In this document: piece after piece, positions 1-12,215 of the stretch | How positions within the stretch are numbered: position 1 is the first letter of the stretch | How the letters are laid out: each line of letters starts with the position of its first letter | Assembly (NCBI GenBank): GCA_900491605.1 | Contig: UESW01004075.1 | Location: 1,262,596 to 1,326,595 of the forward strand | Direction of reading: 5' to 3' | DNA length: 64,000 nucleotides | Source of the DNA: Calamus simplicifolius | Lineage: Eukaryota; Streptophyta; Magnoliopsida; Arecales; Arecaceae | Notes under the pieces: model-generated | Told to the model about the DNA's origin: nothing | Databases searched by the model: none | The model's input: the letters and a program-made list of their open reading frames with translations, nothing else | Translations under genes and position numbers: made by a program

Positions 1-44
1 GCGTCGCTAATTGACATCGCTATTTCTGAATTTTCCTGTAGTGC
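1..44. mobile_element. CACTA-type transposon terminus
   Basis: The window opens inside an element ending TTTTCCTGTAGTG at 32-44. Its reverse complement, CACTACAGGAAAA, is the conserved end of plant CACTA (En/Spm) transposons or their short derivatives. The GCGTCGCTAATTGACATCGC sequence at 1-20 looks like subterminal repeat material. The rest lies outside the window, so autonomy and length cannot be judged. Confidence 0.6.
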
Positions 45-120
45 AAAATGGCGACAATCTGTCTCTAGGATGTCGACCATGATCGGCAACGCCATTAACT
101 TTGGGAGGTGGATCATAGTT

Positions 121-800
121 TGTTTGTTTGTTTTTTTTTTTTGGTACAGACGGGTGATTATACCAATTTAAGGTGAGTCAGACCCAATATCTCATAGTAC
201 AGTAATTGAGAAAGGATGATAGGGCAAGGGTCGCTCTGCTTTCAGCTTCAAAAACCAGAGTGAAAGGTCACCCTGGCAGCAATCCAATCATTGACTTCAC
301 GGTAGATGTGCCGAATCTGAACGTTAAGAGCTTCCAGAAGAATAGAGCGGATGTCGCACATCAAGGGGATGGTAGGCAAGTAGGCACTGGACTTCTGCCG
401 GATCCAGCGAATAACAATAATGAAATCTCCTTTTATGATAAGGCTGCAGGCGCTCATGCTCCGAACGGCAAAGGAGATACCAGTCTATGCCGCATATAGC
501 TCAGCAAAAGGTACCAAGAAGTCAAGTAAGCCAAACCCCTCCGCCGCCAGCAATCATAATTTGTTTTTGGGCAAGGCTAATAGGGTTAAGGCCTGATCCG
601 AGGTTAGCTAAGTCATGGCTTGATTGGCTTGATTTGGACGACAGCTTTGCTTGGATGCCTCGCCTGTCCATTGGCATGGCCTGTTGTGTTAGACTGAGAT
701 ATATTTTGGGATGGACTTTGTGCACCGTCCCCGATGCACGAAGCCGCGCACCGGAGCACTGCATTGACTTTTCCATATGTTTTTGGGACTAGACCACTGT
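121..800 (-). pseudogene. 5'-truncated LINE fragment with RNase H remnant
   Basis: On the minus strand, 250-510 reads as the C-terminal RNase H-like domain typical of plant LINE retrotransposons. A degraded AELYAA motif is followed by a stop where Trp is expected (near 497-499), then IRWIRQ, and finally VQIRHIYREVNDWIA. The T-rich run at about 121-142 on the plus strand would be the poly(A) tail of a minus-strand LINE. No reverse transcriptase domain is present, so the copy is 5'-truncated, as is usual for LINEs. The sequence at 520-800 is continuous with it but not clearly alignable. Plus-strand reading frames over this stretch are not supported. Confidence 0.6.
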
Positions 801-1620
801 TAGGCCTCTATTAAAGGCCCTGTTTCGACCTATACCAATTAAAAAAAATTTAATTTCATAAATTGAAAACATAACCTATAATCTTAATAGCATGAGCATA
901 TATGTTCGTGTAAATAAAATAAATCATATGAATCATTGCAAGTTCTTTGTAATGTAGAACCTGATTATGATTTTGTATATGTACATGAAAGAGAGAAGAC
1001 TTTCCTCTATCCTACAAGCATAAAAGTATTAAGCCAATGAGTCCACAGCAATATTTATAGGATGAAGATAGGGACCTTTCATTATGGAAGTCAAACTCAC
1101 GTGTGTGTTCTAGTTATTATAGACCAATTATTTATAAGGCTAGTACTTAATATAAGTATATACCGCTCTAAAGTACACTAAATAATTTAATATATAGTAT
1201 AAATAAAATTAATAGAATTTTGTTACGGGATCGTGATCGTAAATAAAATAAAGCTGTGAAAGAATGATCAATTATATTAATAATGCACATAGTTGGTGCG
1301 TATAAATAAAATAAAGTTAATAAGAATTTTTTACGCATAGTGAGCATTGAAAATGTGGGATGAGAGTACTGAGGAATCAGTTCAACTCCGTCAACCATCG
1401 TTTTTGAAAAAAAATAAAAATAAAACACCATCTAAGTCAAATACATTTAAATATTCTTTTTCTCTCTTCTTTGCATCATTGACGTAAAAAAAAAATATCT
1501 AGGGTTTATTTAGAAAAAAAAATTAGAATAACTAAAGTAACCTAGTAAAACACAGCAAACAATCCTACAATAAACAGTGAAAAAATACCATAGCAAGCCC
1601 CTTTATCATATATATGGCAT
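801..1620. other. AT-rich intergenic DNA
   Basis: No coding signal or RNA gene is apparent. Short repeats such as AAATAAAATAAA recur near 1,200-1,320. Nothing else is recognised. Confidence 0.5.
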
Positions 1621-1621
1621 T

Positions 1622-1809
1622 GGGGGAAATGTCTTGCTGTTGATCGAGGGTGATACAGCAAATGCTCATCGGCCTCGATGATTGGTATATATCATACGCA
1701 TGTATACAAAAATAAAATTATTCTTTTTAGCTTTGATACACATGCGCACGTCAATTATTGAGTACGGTGCAGCAAGAGTTGCACCGCTAGTGCAGTAAGA
1801 TATTTTCTG
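1622..1809. mobile_element. Short inverted-repeat element (MITE-like) 1
   Basis: The left edge GGGGAAATGTCTTGCTG and the reverse complement of the right edge, CCAGAAAATATCTTACTG, match imperfectly. The interior is AT-rich with no ORF. The edge resembles the GAAAAAGTCTT terminus of the large Mutator-like element at 48.3-59.1 kb, so this may be a short deletion derivative of the same broad family (inference). No target duplication was established. Confidence 0.4.
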
Positions 1810-1892
1810 GCATTAGAATACTATATACACTATTGTATTTCTCAGTGGGTCAAGCTCTAATCTGACATATATTGGTGTTGAATTATTCAACA

Positions 1893-2058
1893 AAAAGGTC
1901 TTTATGTACCGCAAGCGATATAGGTTGCATCCATCACTCGTGCGTATAGTCATATATGTCAAAAATAATTTTATTCTTTTACGTATCATATACAGTTACA
2001 TATGAGCGGTCAATCGGGTGCGCTGCATTATGCAGTGCAGGAGGACTTTTTCTTATTC
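1893..2058. mobile_element. Short inverted-repeat element (MITE-like) 2
   Basis: The left edge AAAAAGGTCTTTATGTACCGC and the right edge, reading AAGAAAAAGTCCTCCTGCA on the minus strand, form imperfect inverted termini around an AT-rich core. GTCTTTATGTACCGC is close to GTCTTTGTACACCGC of the right Mutator-like TIR near 59,060. Non-coding. Confidence 0.4.
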
Positions 2059-2059
2059 G

Positions 2060-3012
2060 ACCATGCCTGAGCTATGCTAATTTAGTCAATTTAATCAAGA
2101 GCCCATATTATTTGGATCAGGCCAGCGCCGCTTAAAGCGACCCTTCTTTTTTGTTAGCTCGAGTAGTGGAGCCCAAACCAAACAGATGACATGGTACCAT
2201 TATGTAATCGCTAAATTCATTGCGAAATTTTATTTACCACTTCAAGTAGTTGGTTGCATCGTTTTGTGTCAAGAGTAGGCTTGGCCCATTCAAAGACTAC
2301 CAAATTAAAATCTTTGGACTACCAAAAAAATTCAACCTGATAATAGTTTTTGAAGGTTTGATCTCGTATTGGATGAAGAAGTGCAAACAAATTTCGAAAC
2401 TTCCATTTTGATAAGGACAATGGAGAAATTTTATTCATTTCATATCAAAATTAAAATTTAATAATATATAAATCAACACAAATACAATACAATTAATTAA
2501 TTGATCAGAGCAAAAATTTAGTATGAATGCAACTCAATATTATTAAACAAATAGCATGTTATACGTAACCTATTAATTTTTTAAAAAGCATTTAAATATT
2601 TATTTTTAACATAATACCTAATCATATAAAAAATCTATTATAATATTAACTCGGTTAAACTAAATGATTTAAATTTCATTAGATATAAGAAATCTAATTA
2701 CATAAATAAATAAAAATATAACCCAACTTTATTGCATTCACGTATACTTTCTTGAATTATTGGCGCGGAGATATGCCAGAAATTTGACAAGTTTGCAATA
2801 TTTAAATACATACATGAATGGATGCAAACCTTAATTGAGATTACATACATCTCTGTTCCTTGGCAGAATGCAATAATACCCTCTCTTCGTTCCAAGTTCC
2901 AACTCTTAAACACAAACAAAAACAACCACAAGAAAAAAAAAAAAAAAAAAAAGAAGAAAAAAAGATAATAAAGATGATAAGAAGCCCACTCCTCCTAGCT
3001 TTCGCCCCCTCG
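2060..3012. other. Intergenic DNA downstream of EXO70
   Basis: Very AT-rich, no gene recognised. The part adjoining 3,012 should hold the EXO70 3' untranslated region, which on the minus strand contains a long T run (A run at 2,934-2,951 on the plus strand). Confidence 0.5.
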
Positions 3013-5167
3013 TCATGTCCTCCTCCTTGCCATGGAAGAAGGGTTGCCATCGAAGAGATTGTCAATATAATTCTCGAGGTCATCGGCCCCAAACTTGATG
3101 TACTTCTCCGTCTGGCGCCCCGGGTGGAGGTACTGCGAGAACCGCCCCAGAAACGACCGGTACGCCGGCACAACCACCGCCGTTATGGACACCCTCAGCT
3201 CCGACTGCAACTGCTCGTCGCTCACAACCCACGAGGTTTGCGTCCTGTGGATCTCGTCGAACATGGCGTTGAAGCTCTTCAATCGCTCCTTGAGCACCGG
3301 CTTCGACACGTTCCCCCTCACATGTAGGCCTTCGTCCTTCAAACAGGCGAGCACCTTAGACCACGTCTCGTGCCGGTAGTTCTTATGGTACTGCCTCAAC
3401 TCCGACGACCTCTTCCGGCACCATGCGTCGCCGAGCAGCTCGTTGATCTCGGCCGCCCCCTTGATCTTCTTCATGACGTACCTCCCATTGTTCATCAAGA
3501 ATATGTTGCACAGCGCCGGATCCTTGTAGAGCTTCGATTTGGACTCCAAACTCGAGTGCAACAATTCCATCACCTCCATCAATTGGGCTGCAAACGGATT
3601 TGGACCATTTGCATTGCTGCTGTCTCTCCGGCTTTCATGGTTGCTGGTGGTGCTGCCCGACGGCGCATCGTCGTCGTCGTCGTCGTCGTAGGATGACGGC
3701 CTCTCGGATCTCTGGCAGTCTTTGAAGACCTGCTCCAATGTGTTCTTGTACTCACACACGTATTTGAGGTAATTCATGACGTAGCGGGTGAGCGGGTGGA
3801 CCGCGCCGCCGGGCACCGGCGTCTTCCCAGCGTCGGTCTTGATCGAGCTCTCCAAGCCGCAGAAGATCTCGACCGCCGCCTCCCCGAGACGCGACCGGAT
3901 GGCGGAGATCTCCGACTTGAGATCCACCACTGGCCAGAAGGACTCCTCCTCGCTCGCTGCATTGACGGAGAAAATGGCGTCTATGGTCGGCGTCAGGTCC
4001 CTCAAGGTCTCGTATATGTCGAGCAACTTGAAGAGCTTCTCCGTGGAGCGCTTCGTCATGGCGACGGCCTCCGCGAAATTGAGGAGCTGAAAGATGGCGC
4101 CCAGGGCGAGGTCGCTGAAGAGGCCGTTGGCCATGTCTTGGTGGCCGGAGAAGACTATGTCGAAGAGCCCGCGCTCGCTGGGGAATGCCACAGTGATCGA
4201 GTGCCGGAAGGCCTTGATCCATGCCGCGATCTCTCCCTCCAGAGAATCCCAAGCCATTTTTTGCACGTCCTCGATGCCAATCTTCTCGCATCCGAGGACG
4301 GACAGGCCGGCATGGAAGGCGTTGCGCCGGGCTACGCCGAACACCTCGCGGCACTCGGTCACATACCCGGCCGAGATCATCGCCGCGGCGATGCCTCTTA
4401 ATCTCTCCACGACATCCGGTGGATATGTCGGGGGATCTTCGCTGATGTAGTCCTGTACTTGCCTGCTGCTGCTGCTGCTGCTGTCGGCTGAAGGACGGCG
4501 GCCGCTTAGTCTTCGAGCTGGCGCTGCCCGGATCCTGCGGCTTTGCCGGGGAAATCTCATCGAGGAGCGAGAAGAATTCGTCTTCGAGGAAGGTCATGGC
4601 GTGGTGGAGGACGCTGCCGGTGTGGTTCATGGCGTGGTTGTAGTTGGCATCCGTCGACGAGAACGGTGTTAGCGCCGATGTCAGCCGGTGTAGTCGATTG
4701 AAGGCGTCGAGGAGGGAGATCTCGTCGTGGTCCGGAGACCATATTTGCTCGCCGGACTCGTAGGTGGCGATCTCCTTCTCCAACGAGGAGACGAACTTCT
4801 CGATGGTGGATTCAGGGAGCTCGGGCGGCGCGGAGCTTGGATCCTGGACGTCCTCGAGGCTGGCGAGGATGCCGAGGAAGTGATCGATCTCCTCGGAGAT
4901 GGTGATGAAGCTGGGTTCGGCCTCCTCTTCGGCGTTCTCCTTGCTTGCTTTCTCTCTCTCCTCCTCCTCCTGCTCCTTGTCCTCGTTCTCCTGCTCTTCT
5001 TCAATAAGATCCTCTTTATTGTGCTCTGTTTCCTTCTTCTTCTCGTTTCTATCTTCGAACTTGATGGCTCCTAAGGACAGGTTCCTGTCCGATTCGCGGA
5101 GCTTCTCGTCCCTGCTAGCGGTGAAGCTGTTGGATTTCTTGGGGAGAGAAGATTGTTTCTTCTCCAT
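3013..5167 (-). CDS. EXO70 exocyst subunit (EXO70B-like), one frame disruption
   Basis: Encodes a plant EXO70, the exocyst subunit that helps tether secretory vesicles at the plasma membrane. The ATG at 5,167 begins MEKKQSSLPKK; an upstream ATG at 5,266 in the same frame leads through a Lys-rich stretch that looks like translated UTR. The stop is TGA at 3,015-3,013. The N-terminal part has an acidic Glu-rich segment (about residues 50-85), then a helical region containing EEIDHFLGILASLEDVQ. The EXO70 C-terminal domain spans roughly residues 255-705 (landmarks AAAMISAGY, DVQKMAWDSLEGEIAAWIKA, VFSGHQ, GRQTEKYIKFGADDLE). The gene is intronless, as in many plant EXO70 B-H members, and about 718 residues long. 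The frame changes by one base at the CAG run near 4,461-4,483: one extra C at 4,462-4,463 breaks an otherwise intact protein. It is either a sequence error, a polymorphism or an early pseudogene. Family assignment is firm; the B subclass is inferred from overall resemblance. Confidence 0.88.
4461..4483 (-). repeat. CAG trinucleotide tract carrying the EXO70 frame break
   Basis: On the minus strand this is about seven CAG units followed by GCAAGTACAG. Upstream coding is read in the frame giving poly-Gln, while downstream homology (VQDYISEDPP onward) needs the frame giving poly-Ser. The switch must occur here. Confidence 0.85.
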
Positions 5168-5384
5168 TTTCCTCGGCCCTTTTTTCTTTTTCTTTTTTTT
5201 TCCTTCTCTCCCTTGCCTTCTTCTCAAAGAAAACACACCAAGGGGGAGAGAAGGAAACGAAAACAAAGAAAAGGAGAAAAAGGTGGAGAACGGAAGGTGT
5301 TAAGGAGGGGAAGAGCAAGAGGCGGCGAAAATAGAGGAAGGGTGATAGAAATAGTCGTTGCTTCGCGCGCGCGCGCACAGCGAT

Positions 5385-5402
5385 AGAGAGATATATATGT
5401 TC
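5385..5402 (-). promoter_or_regulatory. Possible TATA element of EXO70
   Basis: On the minus strand ATATATAT lies about 220 bp upstream of the chosen ATG, followed by a CGCGCG run (5,370-5,381) and a pyrimidine-rich leader. Position and composition fit a core promoter, but no transcript evidence is available. Confidence 0.35.
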
Positions 5403-6490
5403 GCGGCCTAAACAGTTGTTAATTAATTATAAATATAATGTTGGTGAGACCTTCTCGTCGATCTTCCATGCCTTGTTAAAAAATTATTAATGCTTGTTTA
5501 GTGCACGATTTCCACCGGTTAAGGCCAGTTTTCTGGCGTTAAAAATAGGGTGTGCATGGCGACTTCGACTTTTTGGCACGATGCGTACTGCATGCGAGCA
5601 ACCAAGCTTTGGACCTTGTCGTGCCGGTCCATTTCCATATATATTATCGCGGCATGGTATTCATTCTATGATGATGATGATGGTGGCATTCGTTAATGGC
5701 AGAAGATGGGAAATTAACCAGGCCTCTCCTTAAAACTTTTATTATGAGTCCGGTCGATAGCTTTCGGTCTTCTACGCACGCTGTACACAATATTATTTAA
5801 CGGTTTGGTCGCGCTAGATTAGAGAGGTATTTATTAGGCTGGGTTTGATAGCTTTTTGGTTATCCTTGTATAGAATAGTATTTATTCAGGGAATAGCTGA
5901 GGGGATAAGTATTTTTTTTAAAATTACTACTCTCGCATCAAGGATAACTTTAGTTATTCCTGAGTTCTCTAGGGAATAAGTTCAAGGAATAATCCATGGT
6001 TAAACATGAATTATTTCCTTTGGTTAAACTTTTTCAGCATTATCCTATATGTAGCTATAGCATTTGAGGATAAGAAAGAATATCTAGGAAATATCTTTCT
6101 TTATCATCATATCAAAAATTAGTCTTGCATACGTACAGATCGGATGAACGCAAGAATTAACTCCTTCAGGCCGTACACCGTCGATCTGGTGATGAGTTTC
6201 TCGAAGGATAATCAAGGCACATTACTCGACGCTCCCCCTGGACCAGTCCGTTTGTGCCATTCAAGATAGTGAGCGGAGGTGCGTGCCGTTTGGTAAATTA
6301 ATTATGGAAAATTATCTAAATTTATGAAAAATTAGCATCTGGAGGGACGAAGATGCGATAATCTGTTGTTTTTACAAAATTTGCTTTATTAATAACGAAT
6401 GGATACTCGTAGGTAATGGATGGTGGGTTTTTTTAACTTCGTTGCCACTTATAAATAACACAATTTTTTGAAAAAGGTTCTCAAGATCAT
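5403..6490. other. Intergenic DNA between EXO70 and the old copia element
   Basis: No gene seen. The stretch 5,837-6,000 (GGGTTTGATAGC, then several GGAATAA/TTATTCC motifs in both orientations) looks like a short palindromic repeat element, but its ends are not defined. Confidence 0.4.
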
Positions 6491-9400
6491 GGAATCATAC
6501 GTAAAAGAAGTGAAAAAAAAAAGATACAAATAAAATCAAATCACAAAAACGTACAAAAGGATGATGATTTGCAAAGGAGACTGAGCAAAATCATAGAGTG
6601 CCACGAAGAAGATGTTGATGTATAAAATAACAATCAATCTCAATGTATTTTGTAGTAGCCAATATAACCATAAGATCTTAGAGCATAAAACTCTGCTTTC
6701 GTTCAGCAAGTAATAAATGTTTATTTTTTTGCTTCATCAGGAAATGAGTGAATCTCTAAATACATTAGAGAACCCTTATAGTTTTAGGGATGAATGGGAG
6801 GAGAAGTGAAAGCCATGAAACAATATCATTTTGATATATCATAAAATACAAGTGACAGCAAAATGAACAGATCGAGGGGTAGCCATGAATTGACTCATGA
6901 GATGAATAGTATAAGATATATATCTCTAATCATATAATAGTAAAATAGACTAGGTTGCCAACTAATTGCCGATATAGAGTAGGATCCAGAAGGGCTTACC
7001 ATTAGTAGCATAAAATTTGACATTAGTCTTAAGAGAAGATCAACCCTTTTGCTATGTGTCAACCCTGCTCTATAAAATAAATTTAAAGCATACTTAGCTT
7101 AAAATTAATAAAAGCCATCAGAATTAATGTGTAATTTAAGTCCAAGAAAGTAGTTAAGAAAGCCAAGATATTTCATTTCAAATTGCTTGCTAAGATATTC
7201 CTTAAGAGCATAAATGACTGTAAGATCATTTTAGGTAATAATTATGTTATTTACATAAAGAAGTAAGAGAATAGTGCCAGAGTTTGAATTATGAATGAAA
7301 AAAAGCAGAGTCATAAGAATTATAACCGAAGCCAAAATGACTAACTGTGGAGTTTAATTTTGCAAACCAGGCACAAGGAGCCTCTTTGAGACCATGCAAA
7401 GCCCGATGAAGTTTAAGGACTTTGTTTGGAGGATGATCATATCCTAGAGGTCACTCCATGTATTTTTTTTTTGCAAGATCGTCATTGAGGAAACTATTAT
7501 TGACATTCATTTGAAATGGACAACAACAACAGCAAGAAGAGTGCACATAGAAGTGAGTTATGTAAAAAGAGCAAATATCTCCTCATAGTTAATACTATAC
7601 TCTTGAGTAAAACCCTTGACTATTAGCCATGCTTTATAATGCTTGATTGATCAATTGGATCTAGTTTTGATTTTGTAAATCCACTTGCAGCTTACCGAAG
7701 ATTTTCTAGGAGACAAATCAACTAGATCTTATGCAAGAGTTTTTATAAAAGCCTTAAGTTCCTTTGCAATAGCTTTCTACCAAAGAAGGTTAAAAGAAGC
7801 CTCACGAATGGTGTGAGGCTCATAAAGAAAAGCAATAGTGGAATAGCAAAAGTAGTCACAAAGATGAGTAGGAAGTTTTTTTATTCTTATAGGACAAGAG
7901 GTATGTGCTCTAGAATTTGTAAGGAGGATCAATAGATTGGCTAGACATGTTAGTAGGAGACTGAGTAAAAGTATTTGAGTAACTTGCATCGGTATCTAGA
8001 AAAAGATCAAGTGAAAAAATTGTAAAAAAAGAGGACTTGTTGGTTGGAGAGACCTGAAAGCTAGAAAGAGTTTAAAACATTTTATGTTCCCAAAATATGG
8101 CATGATGGGAGATTCATAACTTTCTAGAGACTAGATCAAGGCATTGATAACCCTTGTGTTCAATGCCATATCCAAGGAAGCAACATAGGCAAGAATGAGG
8201 TTCGAGTTTAGTACATTCATGGGGTTGAAGATGAACACAACATGTACATCCAAAGATATAGCAGAGGTTGTAATTAGAAGGTATGCCATAAAGTCTTTCA
8301 TAAGGAGTCGAATTCTAGATAACTATAGAAAGAATCCTATTAATGATGTAAACAACAGTTAAAGCGGCTTCTCCCTAAAATGTCTTAGGAATAAAAGCAT
8401 TAATAAACATAGCTCGAACAATTTCTAGAATGTGGCGATGCTTCCACTTAGCTCAACCATTCTGTTGAAAAGTACCTAGACAAAATTATTGAAGTAGGGT
8501 AATATGTTCCTTAAAAAGGAAAAGAAATTTGGAGTCATAGTATTTTATGGTATTATCCAAACGAAATACTTTGATGGTTTTACCAAACTGAGTACAAATC
8601 ATGTTTGCAAAATTTTTGTAAATATCAAAGACCTGTGAACGACCATATAATAGATAAAGTCAAGTAAATCGAGAGAAGTTGTCAATGAAAATTACAAAAT
8701 ATTTAGAACCTTCCATTGCATATATAGGTATGGGACCCCAAATATCAGAATAAATAAGACCAAATGGTGAAAGAGCAATGAAATTATTATTATTAAAAGG
8801 TAAATGAACATATCTTCTCATTTGATGAGGCACAAAATCAAAGTGCTTTTATTCAACTAACAGTCTTGATCATTAGAGCTAATGATTGAAGAAGAGAATT
8901 TTAAACAGGACCTAATTGAGAGTACTAAAGGCTAAGAGAAATACTTGAGAGAGTAGAAGTAACAGGTTGTAAGGAAGAAGGAACATAAAGTAAGAAAACT
9001 TAAACATATGTCCTACATACTTCACGGTCTGTCCCGATAATCCATCTTATATGTGGATCCTGCACAATACATTCAGTGCAAAAAAATATACCTCAAAACC
9101 AAAATCACACATTATCCAATAAAGAGAAGATTTAGAGAAAATTTGGGAACTAAGCATGCATTAGGGATAGATAATTAGGTAGAATAGATGACTAATTGGC
9201 ATGTGTGAATCATTTGTAGTCAAAGTTTTTGGAGCGTTGAATGCCAAGGATTTGGTTGAAAAGTTAAAAGAATTAGAAGTCATATGATTACAATATGCAG
9301 AATCAACATACTAAAGAGAGTTACATTGAGAGGCAAAAAAAAGCAGGAGTAGAGAAATGTTTGTAAGCTCAAGTGAAAGTCTGAGTGATAATTACTTCAA

Positions 9401-10169
9401 GGTCATCCTTTAAATGAAAGTGAGTTACCGTAAGAGACTCGGTAGAGAGCACATCAGTGGAAGTAGCAATAGTTGCACGGTGCTAAGGAGGCCTATATAA
9501 TTGCCATGATTAATTGACCCTCTATTTTGGGACCGCTAAAAATTAGAATCACCTATGTGAAGAGCACAATTCCTCTTAGATGCAAGATACGACAATCCTC
9601 GATTATATGACCATTAGTATGATAATAATGATAAAAATATGACTGCGGGATAGAAGAAGATTGTACTGATATAAAAGTCAATATGGGGATGGAGTAGCCA
9701 AAACAAAATCGAAAGGTTAGAGTTTCATCATTTACTCACGAGTCTTCTAAAAAAAATAACTCAGCAATAGTCATATTCAAAGTAGACAGTAAAAGAGAAG
9801 CTCTAATAGATTTAAAACCATCATTGAGCAATATAAAAAAACTAGTTGTGATGCATACTGCCTCGATAAGCAATAAATAACTCAGCATCATCTAAACATT
9901 TCTATTGTGGCTCAAGCATAACTAACTGATCCTAATTGCTAGACATCTAAAAATGAAAATAATTAATAGATTGACTTGGATCTTATTTTAGATGATGGAG
10001 TTTGTTGAGAAGCTGATATTGGTGAGCAAGATCCATGCAAGAGTGATATATGGCTACAAAATCTAGAGCTCCTTGGTGTATTAAATCGTTCAAAAAGGAC
10101 ATTGATAGAGGTAACAAATGTATTTTTGATCAAAGCAATAATTTTATATTTATCACTATCATAATTTTC
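6491..10169 (-). mobile_element. Old, heavily mutated Ty1/copia retrotransposon (part 1)
   Basis: Minus-strand reading gives the domains in copia order. A gag zinc-knuckle relic lies at about 9,565-9,650 (spacing kept in YHYYHTNGHIIEDCR but with Cys replaced by Tyr). The end of integrase lies at about 8,370-8,470 (QQNG, then KHRHILEIVRAMF). Reverse transcriptase lies at about 7,190-7,760 (CKWIYKIKT, VKGFTQEYSINYEEIFA, and a YVNN relic of the YVDD box near 7,240). Stops and frame changes are numerous, so no product is made. The element continues at 13,689 beyond a younger insertion. Its LTRs were not delimited. Confidence 0.75.
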
Positions 10170-10173
10170 AAGG

Positions 10174-10523
10174 TGTTGGCCTGGGTGCCATTAATTCATC
10201 CACATGATATCCCAAGAGTCTCTCGAGTCTCTTCGTAACTCTGGGACTCTTCGGATTCTGAGGGACGCTTCGTAAGTTAACCCTCTAGCTTATCTGCTGG
10301 TGATAGCCGTCTTTAATAGAAGACCAAATGTGTCTTCAATGAGAGGTTTTCTGAGTGAGAGACGCATCCGAGGGTCACCTAAGGCTCTTCCTCCTCTTCC
10401 TCACCGGTGCTGCGGCTTAGGGGCATGGATACACAGGGGACTCTGGTAGCCCCCGACGACCGACGATATATTGCTTCCGCTGCTGTCGAGATTACGGTAT
10501 GTCCCTTATCATCGGCTCCTTCA
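10174..10523 (+). repeat. Left LTR (350 bp) of the younger element
   Basis: Aligns with 13,342-13,684 over its whole length with scattered substitutions and small indels. Shared blocks include CTCTTCGTAACTCTGGGACT and GAGTGAGAGACGCATCCGAG. Confidence 0.85.
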
Positions 10524-10524
10524 A

Positions 10525-10539
10525 TTGGTATCAAAGCCA
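10525..10539 (+). other. Primer-binding site, initiator Met tRNA type
   Basis: TTGGTATCAAAGCC begins one base after the left LTR. It differs from the standard copia TGGTATCAGAGC by one transition. Confidence 0.75.
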
Positions 10540-10599
10540 TAAAAACCCTTTAATCTCAAATCTCCACCCTGATAGCATAGGGTGAAATTGGCAATACCA

Positions 10600-12215
10600 C
10601 AAAGGTAACAAAAAATCCTTTTAACTGCAACCCAATGAGCAAGTCCTGAATTACTTTGATATCGACTAACAAGCCGACTGCAAAGCAAATGTCAGGGCGA
10701 GTACACAACATAGCATACATCAAGCTCCCTACTGCACTAGCATAGGGATCCTGCTCATCTTTTCTATCTCCTTATCAGTTCTAGGGCACTGATCGATGCT
10801 TAAAGTACACCCTTTTCTATTGGGTATCAACGGGTTTATAATAGTGCATTCGGAATCGTTCTAAGACTTTCTCAATATATGTTTCTTGTGACAAACCAAG
10901 AAACCTCTTAGCACGATTCCTTAGGATTCTCACTCCTAGCACAAAATTCGCCTCACCTATATCCTTCATCTCAAAGACAGAGGACAACCACTCCTTAGTG
11001 GCATTGATCACTCCAATAGAACTCCCAGCAATTAGAATGTCATCTACATACAATGCCAAGATTAGAATCCCATCGTCTGATTTCTTAATGTACACATAGT
11101 GGTTCTCCTCAATCATATCTAAGCCAATCGATGTAATGGCTTCATGAAACTTGAGGTACCATTGCCTAGATGACTGCTTGAGACATATATGGATCTTCTA
11201 AGGCGGCACACTTTGCCCTCCTATCCTTTGGTCACAAAGCCCAAGGGTTGATCCATATAGATCTCTTCATCCAGGCTTCCATTAAGAAACGCTGTTTTAA
11301 CATCCATTTGATGTAGCTCCAAATCTAAATGGGCTACAATAGCTAGGATTAGGCGAATATAGGCAAATCTCACCACAGGAGAAAATGTCTCCTCAAAGTC
11401 TACACCCTCCATCTGGGTATAGCCCTTCGCCACAAGACGAGCCTTGTACTTATCAATTGACCCATCAGCCTTACGCTTAATCTTAAGAACCCACTTATTT
11501 CCTATAGATTTGTCCAGGCGGAAGGTCTACCAAGTCCCACACATGATTCTTGGCCATCGATACCATCTCATCTTCCATAGCAGCTTGCCACTCACTATGA
11601 GCAAGTGAATCAAGCGCCTCTTCAACAGAAGTGCTCATCTGGATCCAACGGAGTGCAGAGAAACACATTCCCTTCGATCCCAAAATGTCGTCGTGGAATA
11701 TGACCACGTTTGCTCTCCGTAACTGCGGATCTGGACCCTGAAGACCGCTCTCAGATGGTGCATCAACCCTCATATGTGAGCTCCTACTAGGCTCAGCTTG
11801 TGCGCTTCCACTGTCTGGTGCGACACTCCCACTGGGTCTAGGTGGTGCATCAACCCTCATAGTGAGCTCCTACTAGGCTCAGCTTGTGCGCTTCCACTGT
11901 CTGGTGCGACACTCCCACTGGGCCTAGCATTCCCACTATCTATGGCGATCTCTGAGATAGTCGAACATCTCCTCCCTCGCCAGTGATAGTAGGAAGGTCC
12001 TCCTGTAACTCATACAGAGACAGGTCCTTTCTAATTTCACCAATGCTCAGGAATTCATTCTCTACAAACTCCACGTCTCTGGACTCCACTTCAGTCAACC
12101 TCCATCAGGATGTGCACCATACATCACGTAACCCTTCGAATTCTTAGGGTACCTGATGAACACCTTTTTGCTGGCTATAGGACCCATCCTGCCCAACTTA
12201 TGGGAGGCGTTGTGA
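10600..12215 (-). pseudogene. Inverted Ty1/copia pol remnant (integrase end to RNase H start)
   Basis: The minus strand reads, in order, the integrase C-terminal region (KVFIRYPKNSKGYVMYG near 12,110-12,165), then reverse transcriptase. The RT shows MAKGYTQMEGVDFEETFSPV at 11,433-11,374, HQMDVKTAFLNGSLDEEIY at about 11,316-11,260, and LYVDDILIAGSS at 11,054-11,019. It then passes into TRPDICFAVGL near 10,690 and stops abruptly at about 10,600, before the RNase H catalytic region. Single frames are open for 70-121 codons but are separated by stops and shifts. It belongs to a different copia lineage from the Sirevirus at 17.5-28.2 kb. Flanking LTR, PBS and PPT run on the opposite strand. Confidence 0.75.
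11755..11926. repeat. 86 bp tandem duplication in the inverted pol remnant
   Basis: The block containing GTGAGCTCCTACTAGGCTC occurs at 11,776 and again at 11,862, nearly identical. This is the variable linker between integrase and reverse transcriptase. Confidence 0.75.

Noticed and set aside
206..499. Plus-strand 97-codon frame at the left edge
   Set aside because: It starts with TTG and is the shadow of the minus-strand LINE RNase H relic.
3796..4401. 201-codon plus-strand frame opposite EXO70
   Set aside because: Composition is the mirror of the GC-rich EXO70 codons; no homology or start context.
3752..4450. Arg/Pro-rich minus-strand frame continuing past the EXO70 CAG tract
   Set aside because: Out-of-frame reading after the frame break; the conserved EXO70 domain is in the other frame.
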